This document shows positions 26,094 through 34,737 of a stretch of 64,000 nt of DNA, in pieces. Origin of the DNA: Streptococcus suis (GTDB taxonomy: Bacteria; Bacillota; Bacilli; Lactobacillales; Streptococcaceae); contig NZ_CP082205.1 in assembly GCF_019856455.1 (NCBI RefSeq), positions 1,798,001 to 1,862,000 of the forward strand. The letters are read 5' to 3'. The notes beneath the pieces are model-generated. The model made no database searches. It saw only the letters and a program-made list of their open reading frames with translations, and was not told the origin of the DNA. Position numbers and translations under genes: made by a program. Within the stretch, counting starts at the first letter, position 1. Every line of letters begins with the position of its first letter.

Positions 26094-28103
26094 GGAAATA
26101 ATCTGTTTGTAAGACCGTGTTGTGATGGCATAGACCACTAGATAGAGGAGGAGATAGCCACCACAGATGCCTGCTGTCACCTGCAACATAAGCCCTGCAT
26201 TGACCACGCCGATAGACAAAAGAATGGATGATAGCATCTTGTAGGCAAAGGCAAGATGGACAAAGGCAAGTAAGATAGGTAGGAAAAAGACGGTCAGCAA
26301 TTGCTTGCGAATGGACTGTCTCGTCTGATCCTCATCCAGACCAACCTTGGTCATAATGACGAAGCGATCTCTGTCTTCATAGCCTTCTGAAATCTGTTTG
26401 AAGTAAATCACCAGCACCACCGCCATCAAAAAGATGAGCGACAGTAAGAGGCCTATGAAGAAAAGTGAACCTGCAAAACTGAAGAAACTACGCATCGCAT
26501 AGGCACGATAGGCGAGACTGATGGCGTTGGTTCCATCAGGTAATATATTGGACTCCCAAAGCTCACTTTCAAAAGTACCGAATAAGAAGACCTCCTGGCT
26601 ATTTACCTGTTCTTCTTCTGATAGACTGCTTTCAAAGCCCATATAATAGCGATTTTCGGCTTGATTTTCAAATATTGTCAAATCTTGAACAACAATGACC
26701 AGATACTGGCTGAGAAGGAAGGAACCATGGTCTGGTAGATGTCCTAAAGTCACATTCTTGGGCAAGACTTGGGCAACTTCCATCTCCTTTTCATCAAAAG
26801 TGAGGGTTTGACCAGCTTGATACTGGACTCCCTTACTATAAATGGCCACTTGGTCAGATGCCAACTGGAGTTTTTCTCCCGTCATCTTTTCATAGCTGGC
26901 TTGATCAAGGACAAAACCGATCCCAACTCGATCAGAGAAATCCATACCAGCGGCTTCTTCATCCGTCAAAAATCTTACTTGCTGGTTTGTCACCTCAGAA
27001 AAATAGGCTTGCTGATAAGGATAGACTACCTTACTTTCAACAGGAATATCTGTCTCTTCTAAGATAGCTTCCGCCCACTCCTCCCACTTCTCCGTTTGAT
27101 CTTTTGAAGTGCTTGGTTGCATTCCAACATCAATCGAAAAGTCATTTGGATTTTGATTGGCAATATAATCCTTGCCACCGATGTAAATATTGAGCCCTCC
27201 AACCATGGTCACCAAGAACATGCTAGAGAGGATGGTAATGGTCGCAAGACCCAGAACATTTTTCCGCATACGGAAAATCAAGTTAGACACAGAAATAAAA
27301 TTATCTGGCTTATAATAATAGGTCTGACGGTTCTTTAACCAGTTTAAGAGACTGATGACACCTGCGTGGAAGAGCAGGTAGGTCCCAAAGATAACCAGAA
27401 GAGTCGCTCCAAAGAAACTTGGAATAGCTGTCAGCGGACTGGTCACTAGTTGGGCAATGGTATAGCCTGCCCCCAATAAGATAAGAGCTAAGAGGGTCTG
27501 TAGCCAGAGTAAGCCTGATTTCTTATCCCCACGCTTCTTACCTTGAACCAGTTTGAGTGAGTCGGTCAAGCCCAATTTTCCAATATTAAAGAGGCTGACC
27601 AAGGCAAAAATCCCAAAGAGATAGATAAGTACAGTGACTAGACTTTTCAACTGGAAGGTTGAAGCCAAGACAACAGGCATCTGCATGGCTTTCAGCAAGA
27701 GCGCATAGAAGAGCTTATCTAGAGCTAGTCCCAAGAGTAAGCCTAACAGAATAGTGCTGGCTGAAAAGACCAGATTTTCCAAAAACGTCATCAAGAGAAG
27801 GTGTTTTTTCTCCAAGCCTAGGATACTATAGACACCAAACTCTTTTGACCTCTGCTTCATAACAAAACTATTGGCATAAAAGACCATGATGGCAACGGCC
27901 AGCATGACCACAATCATACCGAAGCCAAGCACTTGAATCACCCCATTGGCCCCCTTGACCTGACCTAAATCAGGATGAAAGGCAAGCGAGGCAAATATAT
28001 AGGCAATGGCTGTAGACAAAATAGTCATCAGGGCATAGGGAAAATAGAGTCTGCGGTTCTTTTTGAGATTGGTCAGAGCCAATCGAACGGTTAGTCCAAA
28101 CAT
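26091..28103 (-). CDS. bceB: BceB-type ABC transporter permease (antimicrobial peptide detoxification)
   Basis: About 670 residues; ten membrane segments in the BceB pattern with a large extracellular domain of roughly 200 residues between segments 7 and 8 (about residues 305-525, from YIGGKDYIANQN onward). This domain senses or extracts cell-wall-targeting peptides such as bacitracin. The start at 28103 is preferred because GAGG lies eight bases upstream and the ATG follows the bceA stop by one base. It also signals the transport load to the histidine kinase. Confidence 0.9.
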   Translation of the reverse strand: MFGLTVRLALTNLKKNRRLYFPYALMTILSTAIAYIFASLAFHPDLGQVKGANGVIQVLGFGMIVVMLAVAIMVFYANSFVMKQRSKEFGVYSILGLEKKHLLLMTFLENLVFSASTILLGLLLGLALDKLFYALLLKAMQMPVVLASTFQLKSLVTVLIYLFGIFALVSLFNIGKLGLTDSLKLVQGKKRGDKKSGLLWLQTLLALILLGAGYTIAQLVTSPLTAIPSFFGATLLVIFGTYLLFHAGVISLLNWLKNRQTYYYKPDNFISVSNLIFRMRKNVLGLATITILSSMFLVTMVGGLNIYIGGKDYIANQNPNDFSIDVGMQPSTSKDQTEKWEEWAEAILEETDIPVESKVVYPYQQAYFSEVTNQQVRFLTDEEAAGMDFSDRVGIGFVLDQASYEKMTGEKLQLASDQVAIYSKGVQYQAGQTLTFDEKEMEVAQVLPKNVTLGHLPDHGSFLLSQYLVIVVQDLTIFENQAENRYYMGFESSLSEEEQVNSQEVFLFGTFESELWESNILPDGTNAISLAYRAYAMRSFFSFAGSLFFIGLLLSLIFLMAVVLVIYFKQISEGYEDRDRFVIMTKVGLDEDQTRQSIRKQLLTVFFLPILLAFVHLAFAYKMLSSILLSIGVVNAGLMLQVTAGICGGYLLLYLVVYAITTRSYKQIIS

Positions 28104-28104
28104 A

Positions 28105-28863
28105 CTACTCACCTCGATTCGCCATAAGTGTCAAGGTATCTGAAATCAACTGATACATTTCCTGACTAGTTCGCTCACCACGGTAGATTTGATTGTAGAG
28201 GATGCCATCCTTGATGAAGAGAACCCGTTTGGCACGACTGGCCGCTGCAGTTGAGTGGGTCACCATCAAAATGGTTTGCCCCTCTTGGTTGATTTTTTCA
28301 AAAATATCGAGAAGGGTTGCCGTTGATTTGGAGTCGAGGGCTCCAGTCGGTTCATCCGCTAAGAGGATTTCTGGCTGAGTAATGATGGCACGCGCCACCG
28401 CAACCCGCTGCTGCTGACCACCCGAAATCTCGTAGGGCATCTTGTCTTGCAAGGTCGCAATTCCCAGGCTATTGAGCGTATGAACGAGTCGCTTGTTCAT
28501 CTCATCAATCGGATAGCGAGACAAAACCAGAGGCAAAAGCACATTGTCCTTGACAGAGAGGGTGTCCAAGAGATTGAAATCCTGGAAGACAAAGCCCAAT
28601 TTCTCCCGACGAAAGACTGCCGCTTCCTTGCTCTTGATAGATTGGGTATCCAATCCGTTAAGCAAAACCTTGCCCTGCGTTGGCTTATCAAGGGTCGCCA
28701 AAATATTGAGCAAGGTGGATTTTCCAGAACCAGACTCACCCATAATGGCGACATATTCACCCTTTTCCACTGTAAAATGAATATCCTTCAAAGCCTCAAC
28801 CTGTCCCGCCTTAAAGAGAGAACTGTATATCTTTTGAACGTGTTGAACATCTAAAACTGACAT
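28105..28863 (-). CDS. bceA: BceA-type ABC transporter ATP-binding protein
   Basis: 252 residues of the LolD/MacB-type ATPase class. Walker A GESGSGKST near residue 39, Q-loop in FVFQDFNLLDTL, signature ISGGQQQR, Walker B ILLADEPTGALD, and switch His in MVTHST. It powers BceB. First gene of bceAB, with a BceR box 80-90 bases upstream of its ATG. Confidence 0.95.
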   Translation of the reverse strand: MSVLDVQHVQKIYSSLFKAGQVEALKDIHFTVEKGEYVAIMGESGSGKSTLLNILATLDKPTQGKVLLNGLDTQSIKSKEAAVFRREKLGFVFQDFNLLDTLSVKDNVLLPLVLSRYPIDEMNKRLVHTLNSLGIATLQDKMPYEISGGQQQRVAVARAIITQPEILLADEPTGALDSKSTATLLDIFEKINQEGQTILMVTHSTAAASRAKRVLFIKDGILYNQIYRGERTSQEMYQLISDTLTLMANRGE

Positions 28864-28892
28864 AACTTGACTCCTTTTCTTTTTCTACCCCC

Positions 28893-28956
28893 ATTCTAGC
28901 TCATCCTCCGACAGTCTGCCATAGCCCTAGCTTTCATTTGCGTGACAATTTTGTAA
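28893..28956 (-). promoter_or_regulatory. bceA promoter with BceR-type box
   Basis: The inverted repeat TTACA-AAAT-TGTCA (28956-28943) fits the TNACA-N4-TGTNA pattern bound by BceR-like regulators. A TAGAAT -10 (28898-28893) lies about 45 bases downstream with no good -35, as expected for an activator-dependent promoter. The box lies just outside the bceS stop codon. Confidence 0.65.
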
Positions 28957-28958
28957 GA

Positions 28959-29939
28959 TTAATCAAAAATCAACTCCACTTCTTTGATACCGATACGCAC
29001 TTCTGTTCCCCGACCCACTTTTGATTTTAGCTTTAGGGAATAGCCCAGCTCCGCAGCAATTTTCCGTGAGAGATAGAGCCCCAGCCCCGAAGATTGCTGG
29101 GTTCTGCGGCCATTGAAACCTGAGAAACCACGCTCAAAGACCCGTTCCAAGTCGCTCTCAGCAATCCCAATTCCCGTATCGCGAATAACCAAATCATCCC
29201 CATCCAAAACAATCGAAACGCTTCCCCCCTGACAATACTTGAGGGCATTGGATAAAATTTGCTCAATCAAGAGACCCAGCCAGCGTTTGTCTGTCTTTAC
29301 GCTCCTATCCAGCTGCCCCAAGTCCAAGCTGGTATTGGCCTGAATGAAAAAGAGGGAATATTTCTTGACCAGACTTCTGACCAGCTCTTCCAAATTGACG
29401 GCTTCGATAACCAAATCGTCATGAAAGGACTGTAAACGCAGATAGTTCAAGACCAGAGCTGTGTATTGTTCGATTTTAAAAAGTTCTGATTCTAGCTGAT
29501 GACGGACTGGACTACTATCTACTTCCTTGACCAAAAGCTGACTGGCTGCAATCGGCGTTTTCATCTGGTGGGCCCAGAGGGTGTAGTAGTCGTCTAATTC
29601 TGTCTGTTCCTGACGCTGTTTTTCAATCAAGAGCTTGTTCTGGACTTCTAGTCGCTCCACCTTCTCCAGTAACAAACGCTCACTGGCTGTCCCAGTAGCT
29701 ACTTTTTGACCACGCCAGATTTTTCCAAAGCGGGAAAATTCCCTGACAAAATCCCAGAGGAGGGCGAGGAGCCAGCAGATAGTGAGCAGGGTGAGGGCGT
29801 AGAAAACCAGATTTCTTTGGATGTCAAAGAGGCTACTATAAGCCAGAATGGTCGTGGCAAAAAGACAGTAGCTGACCAGAAATAGCCAACGATGACGGAG
29901 CCAAGAAGTTAGAAAATCAGACAACATTTCCTTATTCAT
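28959..29939 (-). CDS. bceS: BceS-type intramembrane-sensing histidine kinase
   Basis: 326 residues from the ATG at 29939 (MNKEMLSDFL). Two closely spaced N-terminal membrane segments with almost no external loop (about 16-55), which is why this class senses through the transporter rather than a ligand. H-box WAHQMKTPIAASQ near residue 125 with the phospho-accepting His, N-box QILSNALKYC, G-boxes VIRDTGIGI and SSGLGLYLSRKIA. The start overlaps the bceR stop by eight bases. Confidence 0.93.
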   Translation of the reverse strand: MNKEMLSDFLTSWLRHRWLFLVSYCLFATTILAYSSLFDIQRNLVFYALTLLTICWLLALLWDFVREFSRFGKIWRGQKVATGTASERLLLEKVERLEVQNKLLIEKQRQEQTELDDYYTLWAHQMKTPIAASQLLVKEVDSSPVRHQLESELFKIEQYTALVLNYLRLQSFHDDLVIEAVNLEELVRSLVKKYSLFFIQANTSLDLGQLDRSVKTDKRWLGLLIEQILSNALKYCQGGSVSIVLDGDDLVIRDTGIGIAESDLERVFERGFSGFNGRRTQQSSGLGLYLSRKIAAELGYSLKLKSKVGRGTEVRIGIKEVELIFD

Positions 29940-30615
29940 GTGTCCACACCAGGCCATAGCCTACTCCTTTCTTGGTCGCAATCACATCTGGCAGACCCAG
30001 CTCTGCCAATTTTTTACGCAGGCGTGCAATGTTTACCGACAAGGTATTGTCATCCACAAAAATATCACTGTTCCAGAGTTCTCTCATCAGCTCCTCACGG
30101 CTGACCACTTCCTTGCCATGTTCAAAAAGCACCCGTAAAATCTGAAATTCATTTCGGGTCAATTCCTCTACATCCTGTTTATAGGATACCTGCATGGTCT
30201 TCAAATCCAAGGAAACTTCTTCAAACCAGAGCAAACTTTGTTCGCCGACAAAGTCATAGGTTCTTCTGAGAAGCCCCTGTATTTTGGCTAGGAGAACCGT
30301 CATTTCAAAGGGCTTGGTCACATAGTCATCCGCCCCCATATTGATCGCCATAACAATATCCATTGGCTGGTCATGGGAAGACAGAAACATAATAGGCACA
30401 CGGGATGTCTTGCGAATTTCCTGACACCAGTAATAGCCATTGAAAAACGGCAGACCAATATCCAGCAAAATCAAATGGGGCTGAAACTCTTCCATCTGTT
30501 CCAAAACCATCTGAAAATCTTGGACCTCTTGTACCTGGTAACCCCAGTTTGTAAGGTTCTTGGCAACTAATTGGCTAATCGTTTTATCGTCCTCGATAAC
30601 TAAAATCTTTTGCAT
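29932..30615 (-). CDS. bceR: BceR-type response regulator (OmpR/PhoB class)
   Basis: 227 residues. Receiver domain with ILVIEDDKTISQ, phospho-acceptor Asp in LILLDIGLPF (about residue 53) and Lys in DDYVTKPFEM, followed by a winged-helix domain (LTRNEFQILRVLFEHG...VDDNTLSVNIARLRKKL). It activates bceAB from the box at 28943-28956. Gene order bceR-bceS then bceA-bceB is the standard four-component module. Confidence 0.95.
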   Translation of the reverse strand: MQKILVIEDDKTISQLVAKNLTNWGYQVQEVQDFQMVLEQMEEFQPHLILLDIGLPFFNGYYWCQEIRKTSRVPIMFLSSHDQPMDIVMAINMGADDYVTKPFEMTVLLAKIQGLLRRTYDFVGEQSLLWFEEVSLDLKTMQVSYKQDVEELTRNEFQILRVLFEHGKEVVSREELMRELWNSDIFVDDNTLSVNIARLRKKLAELGLPDVIATKKGVGYGLVWTHE

Positions 30616-30700
30616 CGCTCTCTCCCTTTTTCATATATACTATATATTATAGCCTATAAATCACAAAATGGTCCGATTTTTCTAAATCTCAAACTAAGAT

Positions 30701-30729
30701 TTGTCAGACCAATCATATTTCGTTATACT
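30701..30729 (+). promoter_or_regulatory. Promoter of the truncated DUF2974 gene
   Basis: TTGTCA (30701-30706), 17-base spacer, TATACT (30724-30729), 24 bases before the ATG. Confidence 0.65.
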
Positions 30730-30752
30730 AGATAAAAAAGGAAAGGACTACT

Positions 30753-31184
30753 ATGCCGAATTTATTGACCTATCTTGAAGAAACTCAATACGATAATTTT
30801 TATGATAAACCTATCAATAAGCTAGATATTCTGGCTCTGACCGAACTTTCCTACCTCCCTTTTGATAATCTGGTCCCCTACTCTTTTACAGAAAATGGTG
30901 TACGACTTGATCGGTTGGCAGCGTCCTTTGAAGAGACCTACAAAAATAATTTCCCTCCCTTTTCTATGGTGACCAAAAACCGCCTAGCCTTACTTGGACT
31001 TCTAGCCAAATCCATACGCTTCAAGTCTATCAAGGTATTTGGATTCGTTGACGATTATCAGTTGGAACAGGAAAAGCAGTTTTCAGCAATTAGTTATCGC
31101 ATTGACCGAAAAACGATTGTGACTTGCTTCAGAGGGACAGATGATACTATTATCGGTTGGAAGGAAGATTTCCACATGACCTGA
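30753..31184 (+). pseudogene. DUF2974 (alpha/beta-hydrolase-like) protein, cut off by the IS
   Basis: The first 143 residues are intact and lead into the lipase-like core (RKTIVTCFRGTDDTIIGWKEDFHM), where the frame runs into the IS copy and stops at once (last codon in the IS end). The family normally continues with TY... after HM and includes the Ser nucleophile further on, all of which is lost. The bases at the break (ATGAC|CTAT in the likely original) match the IS target seen at copy 1. Not expected to be functional. Confidence 0.85.
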
Positions 31185-31557
31185 TATGTAAAGCCCTTTG
31201 TCAAGTAAAAACAATCGAACTGATTAAAAAATGAAAAGTATCTAGAAAGAGCCTAGTTCTTAGCTTCGGGCATTGGCCACTCTGATATTCGTGGATTGGT
31301 TACCTACAGGTCAATGGTTCTGCCGCGAGTCCTACTCTCTATAAGCGTGGATCACAATTGTGCCACTTAGTCGTTTCGTAGATGACTCAAACCTTGAAGT
31401 CCTAAACTCCTTCAAGATACTTTCCATTCAAACATGATTTCAATCCTTATTTCTGTCCAAATTCACCCAGTGATTTTGGATAGAAATAGGGATTCCTCAT
31501 CGCTCTGCGATGATAAAACTTAATGGTCAAAAGTGTACATGAAAACAAGCGCTAACT
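31181..31557 (-). ncRNA. Candidate bridge RNA region of the IS (copy 2)
   Basis: Same 377 non-coding bases 3' of the transposase as in copy 1, with the same stem-loops and no visible change. Confidence 0.45.
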
Positions 31558-32679
31558 TCAAGCTATTCTTCCTGTCATCATCCCCCAAATAAAACCAGAC
31601 AATTCTCGTGCAATAGCTGTTTTAGCAACATTTTGTTTCTTATTTTTTCCTAGAACAAGTGTGCGATAACGTCTTCTTAAGCGTTCATTAGCCTTATCCG
31701 CATAAGCAATCACCTCCACTCGGTTTCCACTTTGTCTCCTTTTCAATTCTTTGGATTTATACCCAATCGTCCCCTTAGCCAATGATTGTGCAGCTTCTAT
31801 CAGAAGTCGTCTCACATGGCTATTCCCAGCTTTGGTGATAGCACCTCTTCTCTCCTTGTCGCCGCTAGAATTTTCGCTAGGAGTTAGCCCAAGATAAGAA
31901 GCAAAATGTTGAGCTGTCGCAAAGCGATTAAAATCACCGATTTCTGTCACAATGGAAAGAGCAGTTAGTGTTTTAATGCCAATAAAGCAAGAAAGCCGTG
32001 AGACCTTCTCTTGATAACTGTCGCTTTGACCCAGTTGCTCAATTCGTGCATCATACCGTTCTATTTGATCTACTAATTTCTCATAGGTCAATAGATATTC
32101 TGTCAAAATCTCTGCGTAAAGTCCCTCAGGTTTTAGGGAACGGAGCCAGCGAACATGTTTCTGTGTCCAATTACTGCTTCCCTCGGTATAGCGAAAATCA
32201 TGTCGGAGACAGAAGGCAAGAATTTGTTGTTTGATTTTCTTCAGAGCCACTTTGTGGTCTGTTCTCATACGGATATATTCTTTGACTTGTTCATCCTCAG
32301 CAGTAGGAATATGAACAGGCTGATAGCTACGAAAGGCCAGAGCTTTTGCGAGCTGAGCCGCATCTTTCTTATCAGTCTTAACACGCTTAGATCCTTCCTT
32401 CATTACCGTTGTAGGTGCCATCACGATACAGGGAATCCCGTGAGCTTGTAGCTGGTGATATAGGGTAAATCCGAGGCATCCAGCTTCGTAGCCACATAAC
32501 ACTTCTGCATCTTGACCATATAAACGACGAAGCTCATTCACATAGTTCACAATATAGCTAACATTTGGACTAACTTTAGTGCTATGTTTGAATTGATTGG
32601 TCATCATATCATAATAGCAGAGTGAAAAACTTTCTTTGTGAACATCCATTCCGATGAAAAGTGTGGTAAAATGAAACAT
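31558..32679 (-). CDS. IS110-family transposase (copy 2)
   Basis: 373 residues, identical to the copy 1 protein, with GMDVHK and the C-terminal GLTPSENSSG motif. Complete with GGAGG ribosome site. Confidence 0.95.
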   Translation of the reverse strand: MFHFTTLFIGMDVHKESFSLCYYDMMTNQFKHSTKVSPNVSYIVNYVNELRRLYGQDAEVLCGYEAGCLGFTLYHQLQAHGIPCIVMAPTTVMKEGSKRVKTDKKDAAQLAKALAFRSYQPVHIPTAEDEQVKEYIRMRTDHKVALKKIKQQILAFCLRHDFRYTEGSSNWTQKHVRWLRSLKPEGLYAEILTEYLLTYEKLVDQIERYDARIEQLGQSDSYQEKVSRLSCFIGIKTLTALSIVTEIGDFNRFATAQHFASYLGLTPSENSSGDKERRGAITKAGNSHVRRLLIEAAQSLAKGTIGYKSKELKRRQSGNRVEVIAYADKANERLRRRYRTLVLGKNKKQNVAKTAIARELSGFIWGMMTGRIA

Positions 32680-32787
32680 ATAAGACCTCCAATTGAGTGT
32701 GGTAATTCCTGTTAGAAGTTGATTGTTTTTTTATTCTAGTGTACAGGTAAATCCACGAATTCTCAACTGGGGGTCTTTACATATTGT

Positions 32788-32905
32788 CTATACCAAATCC
32801 TTTGATTTTTACCAAACACCAGCCTGTTTTCACCTGCGGTTTGGCAACTTCTTTTACTTCCAAAACCTCTGGCCCACCAGCCTGTGATACGACAACAGCC
32901 TTCAC
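32788..32905 (-). pseudogene. N-terminal stump of a zinc-type alcohol dehydrogenase / quinone oxidoreductase
   Basis: From GTG at 32905 (AAAGGAAG upstream) it encodes about 37 residues: MKAVVVSQAGGPEVLEVKEV, then AKPQVKTGWCLVKIKGFGI, the start of the quinone-oxidoreductase/MDR family. It then enters the IS and stops within a few codons. Promoter and ribosome site remain intact. The C-terminal nine-tenths is missing, so no activity is expected. An hxlR stump nearby (33638) fits an original hxlR-oxidoreductase pair. Confidence 0.8.
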
Positions 32906-32939
32906 AGGAACTTCCTTTCATTAGTCAAACTTTTTTACT

Positions 32940-32967
32940 ATTATAACAGAAAAAGAAGAATAGTCAA
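32940..32967 (-). promoter_or_regulatory. Promoter left in front of the oxidoreductase stump
   Basis: TTGACT (32967-32962), 16-base spacer, TATAAT (32945-32940). It now reads towards the IS. Confidence 0.65.
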
Positions 32968-32976
32968 TGTTTTTGA

Positions 32977-33645
32977 CTATATAACTCCTAATAATTCTTG
33001 ATAAATCTCCCTATCCTCATCTTTGAAGACATTGAAAATGACCTGTAATTGCGGGTGGTCATAGACAAACGCTCTCACAGTTTTGATTGCAATTTCCGCT
33101 GCACGTTTTTGTGGAAAACGAAACTCACCCGTACTAATGCAACAAAAGGCGATGCTGGTCAGCCCCTTTTCCACTGCTAATTCCAAACTTTTTCGATAGG
33201 AGGAAGCCAGCAGTTCCTCGTCTTGAGGCCCGACCTCCGTTTGAATAATCGGCCCAACCGTATGTATAACATAGTTGGCTGGCAGATTGTAGGCTGGTGT
33301 TATTTTTGCTTGGCCTGTTGCTTCCAAGTTCCCCTGAGCCTTCATGAGTTGGTAGCAAGCCAACCGCAGCTGAAGCCCAGCCTGCGAATGAATCGCATTG
33401 TCAATACAACGATGATGAGGTACAAAGCACCCCAAGAGCTGACTGTTGGCCGCGTTGACAATCGCATCGACTTCTAGGCTAGTAATGTCGCCCTGCCAGA
33501 GATAAATCTGTGGCTCCACTTCCTGTAAGTCGGAAAGACCTAGCACCCTTTTATGAGTTAATTTTTCCTGTAAATAGGCATCTTGCAGGCTCCAAAACTC
33601 CGCTGGCATGACCTTGGGCTCCCAAATGTTCATCAAGGCTCGCAA
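32977..33645 (-). CDS. Zinc-type macrodomain ADP-ribose hydrolase, N-terminus truncated
   Basis: Up to 222 residues. Macrodomain core: [21 protein letters not shown] near residue 48, then [17 protein letters not shown] with the Cys/His ligands of the zinc-dependent class (SauMacro/SpyMacroD), and [13 protein letters not shown]. It removes ADP-ribose from proteins. Family members have roughly 30-40 more residues before RALMNI; here an in-frame stop precedes TTG 33645, and no Shine-Dalgarno is visible for TTG 33645 or ATG 33633. The catalytic core is whole, but expression is doubtful. Confidence 0.8.
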   Translation of the reverse strand: MRALMNIWEPKVMPAEFWSLQDAYLQEKLTHKRVLGLSDLQEVEPQIYLWQGDITSLEVDAIVNAANSQLLGCFVPHHRCIDNAIHSQAGLQLRLACYQLMKAQGNLEATGQAKITPAYNLPANYVIHTVGPIIQTEVGPQDEELLASSYRKSLELAVEKGLTSIAFCCISTGEFRFPQKRAAEIAIKTVRAFVYDHPQLQVIFNVFKDEDREIYQELLGVI

Positions 33646-33766
33646 GGTCTATCCAGAAGTCCCGCCCCGTGTAGAATACTCTCTGACCGAACTGGGGCAC
33701 TCTTTGAAACCCATCCTTGATTCTATGTGGGACTGGGGAGAATGGTACAAAGCACAACAAAACTAG
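33638..33766 (+). pseudogene. C-terminal fragment of an HxlR-family regulator
   Basis: The + strand reads [20 protein letters not shown] and ends [12 protein letters not shown] then TAG, the wing and C-terminal helix of HxlR proteins. The N-terminal HTH part is absent, and an ATG at 33626 only gives four unrelated residues. It lies head to head with the truncated macrodomain gene, so one deletion removed both 5' ends. Confidence 0.8.
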
Positions 33767-33790
33767 CCTAGAAAATTCTAAGCTAGTTTC
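33760..33790. terminator. Bidirectional terminator between the hxlR stump and the YtxH gene
   Basis: AAACTAGCCTAGAA..TTCTAAGCTAGTTT stem flanked by T-rich sequence on both strands. Confidence 0.7.
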
Positions 33791-33793
33791 ATT

Positions 33794-34330
33794 TTATCCT
33801 TCAACTGTTTCTGAGGCAGTTTCGCTTGCTACTTCTGAAACGGTTTCTGATACAGGTTCGATGATGACATCATCAATTGTAAGCTCAATATCTTCAGACA
33901 CAACTACAGCATCCTCAATATCTTCTTCTGTCAAATCCACTGTCGGAGCTTTAGCAGTTTTTGCCTTGATAGCTTCCAAAATATCAGCCGTTGACAAGTT
34001 TTGTTCCGCAATTTTTTCCTTGATTTGCTCAAAGGTTTCCAAGGATTTTTCCTTACCAGACTTGACCAAATCTTCTACTGTCAATTCACCAGTTTCAAGT
34101 TGAGTTTTTACTTCGGTAAATCGTTCAGTCGCTTGTTTGCCTAAATCTTGTGCCTTAGTGACAAAATCAGCATTGATTTCTTCATGGTTTTCCTTATAGT
34201 CATTAGCAAAGTTTACAACTTTTTCTTTGACTGTTTTACCAGTTTTACTTGCTAGAAAGGCAGCTGCAGCAGCTCCGCCTGCTGCCCCTAACAAAAGGCT
34301 AGTCCACACGCTACTAGATTTTTTTACCAT
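33794..34330 (-). CDS. YtxH-domain protein
   Basis: 178 residues. N-terminal hydrophobic Gly/Ala-rich segment (SLLLGAAGGAAAAAFLASKTGK, residues 10-31), typical of YtxH, then a long charged helical region (about 35-135), and an acidic Glu/Val/Ser/Thr-rich tail with Val-Ser-Glu repeats. Possibly membrane-associated with a coiled coil; general-stress proteins of this type are common but uncharacterised. Overlaps the DUF948 gene upstream by 17 bases. Confidence 0.8.
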   Translation of the reverse strand: MVKKSSSVWTSLLLGAAGGAAAAAFLASKTGKTVKEKVVNFANDYKENHEEINADFVTKAQDLGKQATERFTEVKTQLETGELTVEDLVKSGKEKSLETFEQIKEKIAEQNLSTADILEAIKAKTAKAPTVDLTEEDIEDAVVVSEDIELTIDDVIIEPVSETVSEVASETASETVEG

Positions 34331-34727
34331 TTTTGTCTCCTTTCTTACCTAAGAGAGATGAAAGAGTTGACAGAGCTGAAAGAGCTCCGCCAGCTTTTAC
34401 AGTACTTGCTCCAGCAGACTTAGCTTTGACTGTCAAATCACGCGCTGAAGCATTCAAATCTGATACAGAAGTTGACAAGTCAGCTACCGCTACAAAAAGA
34501 GGATCAAGGGTCGAAACCTTACCATTTACATCTTCGACTAAGACATTGGTTTTAGCCAAAAGCTCGTTGGTCTGATAGAGAGTCACATTGACATCGCTGG
34601 TCAAGACCTTAAGCGTTTGCTGGGCTTCATCTGTCACCGTACCCAATTTTTTCAACAACAAAACAATATATACTGCCACCGCCGCGATGGACAAGGCAAT
34701 AATCAAGACAGAAATTTCAATAATCAT
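34314..34727 (-). CDS. DUF948-domain membrane protein
   Basis: 137 residues from the ATG at 34727 (MIIEISVLIIALS), chosen for AAAGGAGAAG directly upstream. N-terminal membrane segment (residues 4-26) then a long helical, Thr/Val/Ser-rich domain likely to be a coiled coil. DUF948 genes commonly precede ytxH-like genes, as here. Role unknown, perhaps envelope stress. Confidence 0.82.
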   Translation of the reverse strand: MIIEISVLIIALSIAAVAVYIVLLLKKLGTVTDEAQQTLKVLTSDVNVTLYQTNELLAKTNVLVEDVNGKVSTLDPLFVAVADLSTSVSDLNASARDLTVKAKSAGASTVKAGGALSALSTLSSLLGKKGDKNGKKI

Positions 34728-34737
34728 ATCTTCTCCT

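Larger units (their letters stand above)
31181..32787 (-). mobile_element. IS110-family element (IS1111-like layout), copy 2
   Basis: Appears base-for-base identical to copy 1 across the shared block (3658-5269 corresponds to 31181-32792), same orientation, offset 27523 bases. The left flank is a + strand hydrolase gene fragment and the right flank a minus-strand oxidoreductase fragment, so the present junction is probably the result of a deletion next to or between IS copies. Confidence 0.9.

Noticed and set aside
30753..31184. A complete small hydrolase gene
   Set aside because: The frame ends within the IS boundary and lacks the family's C-terminal half with the nucleophile, so it is a stump.
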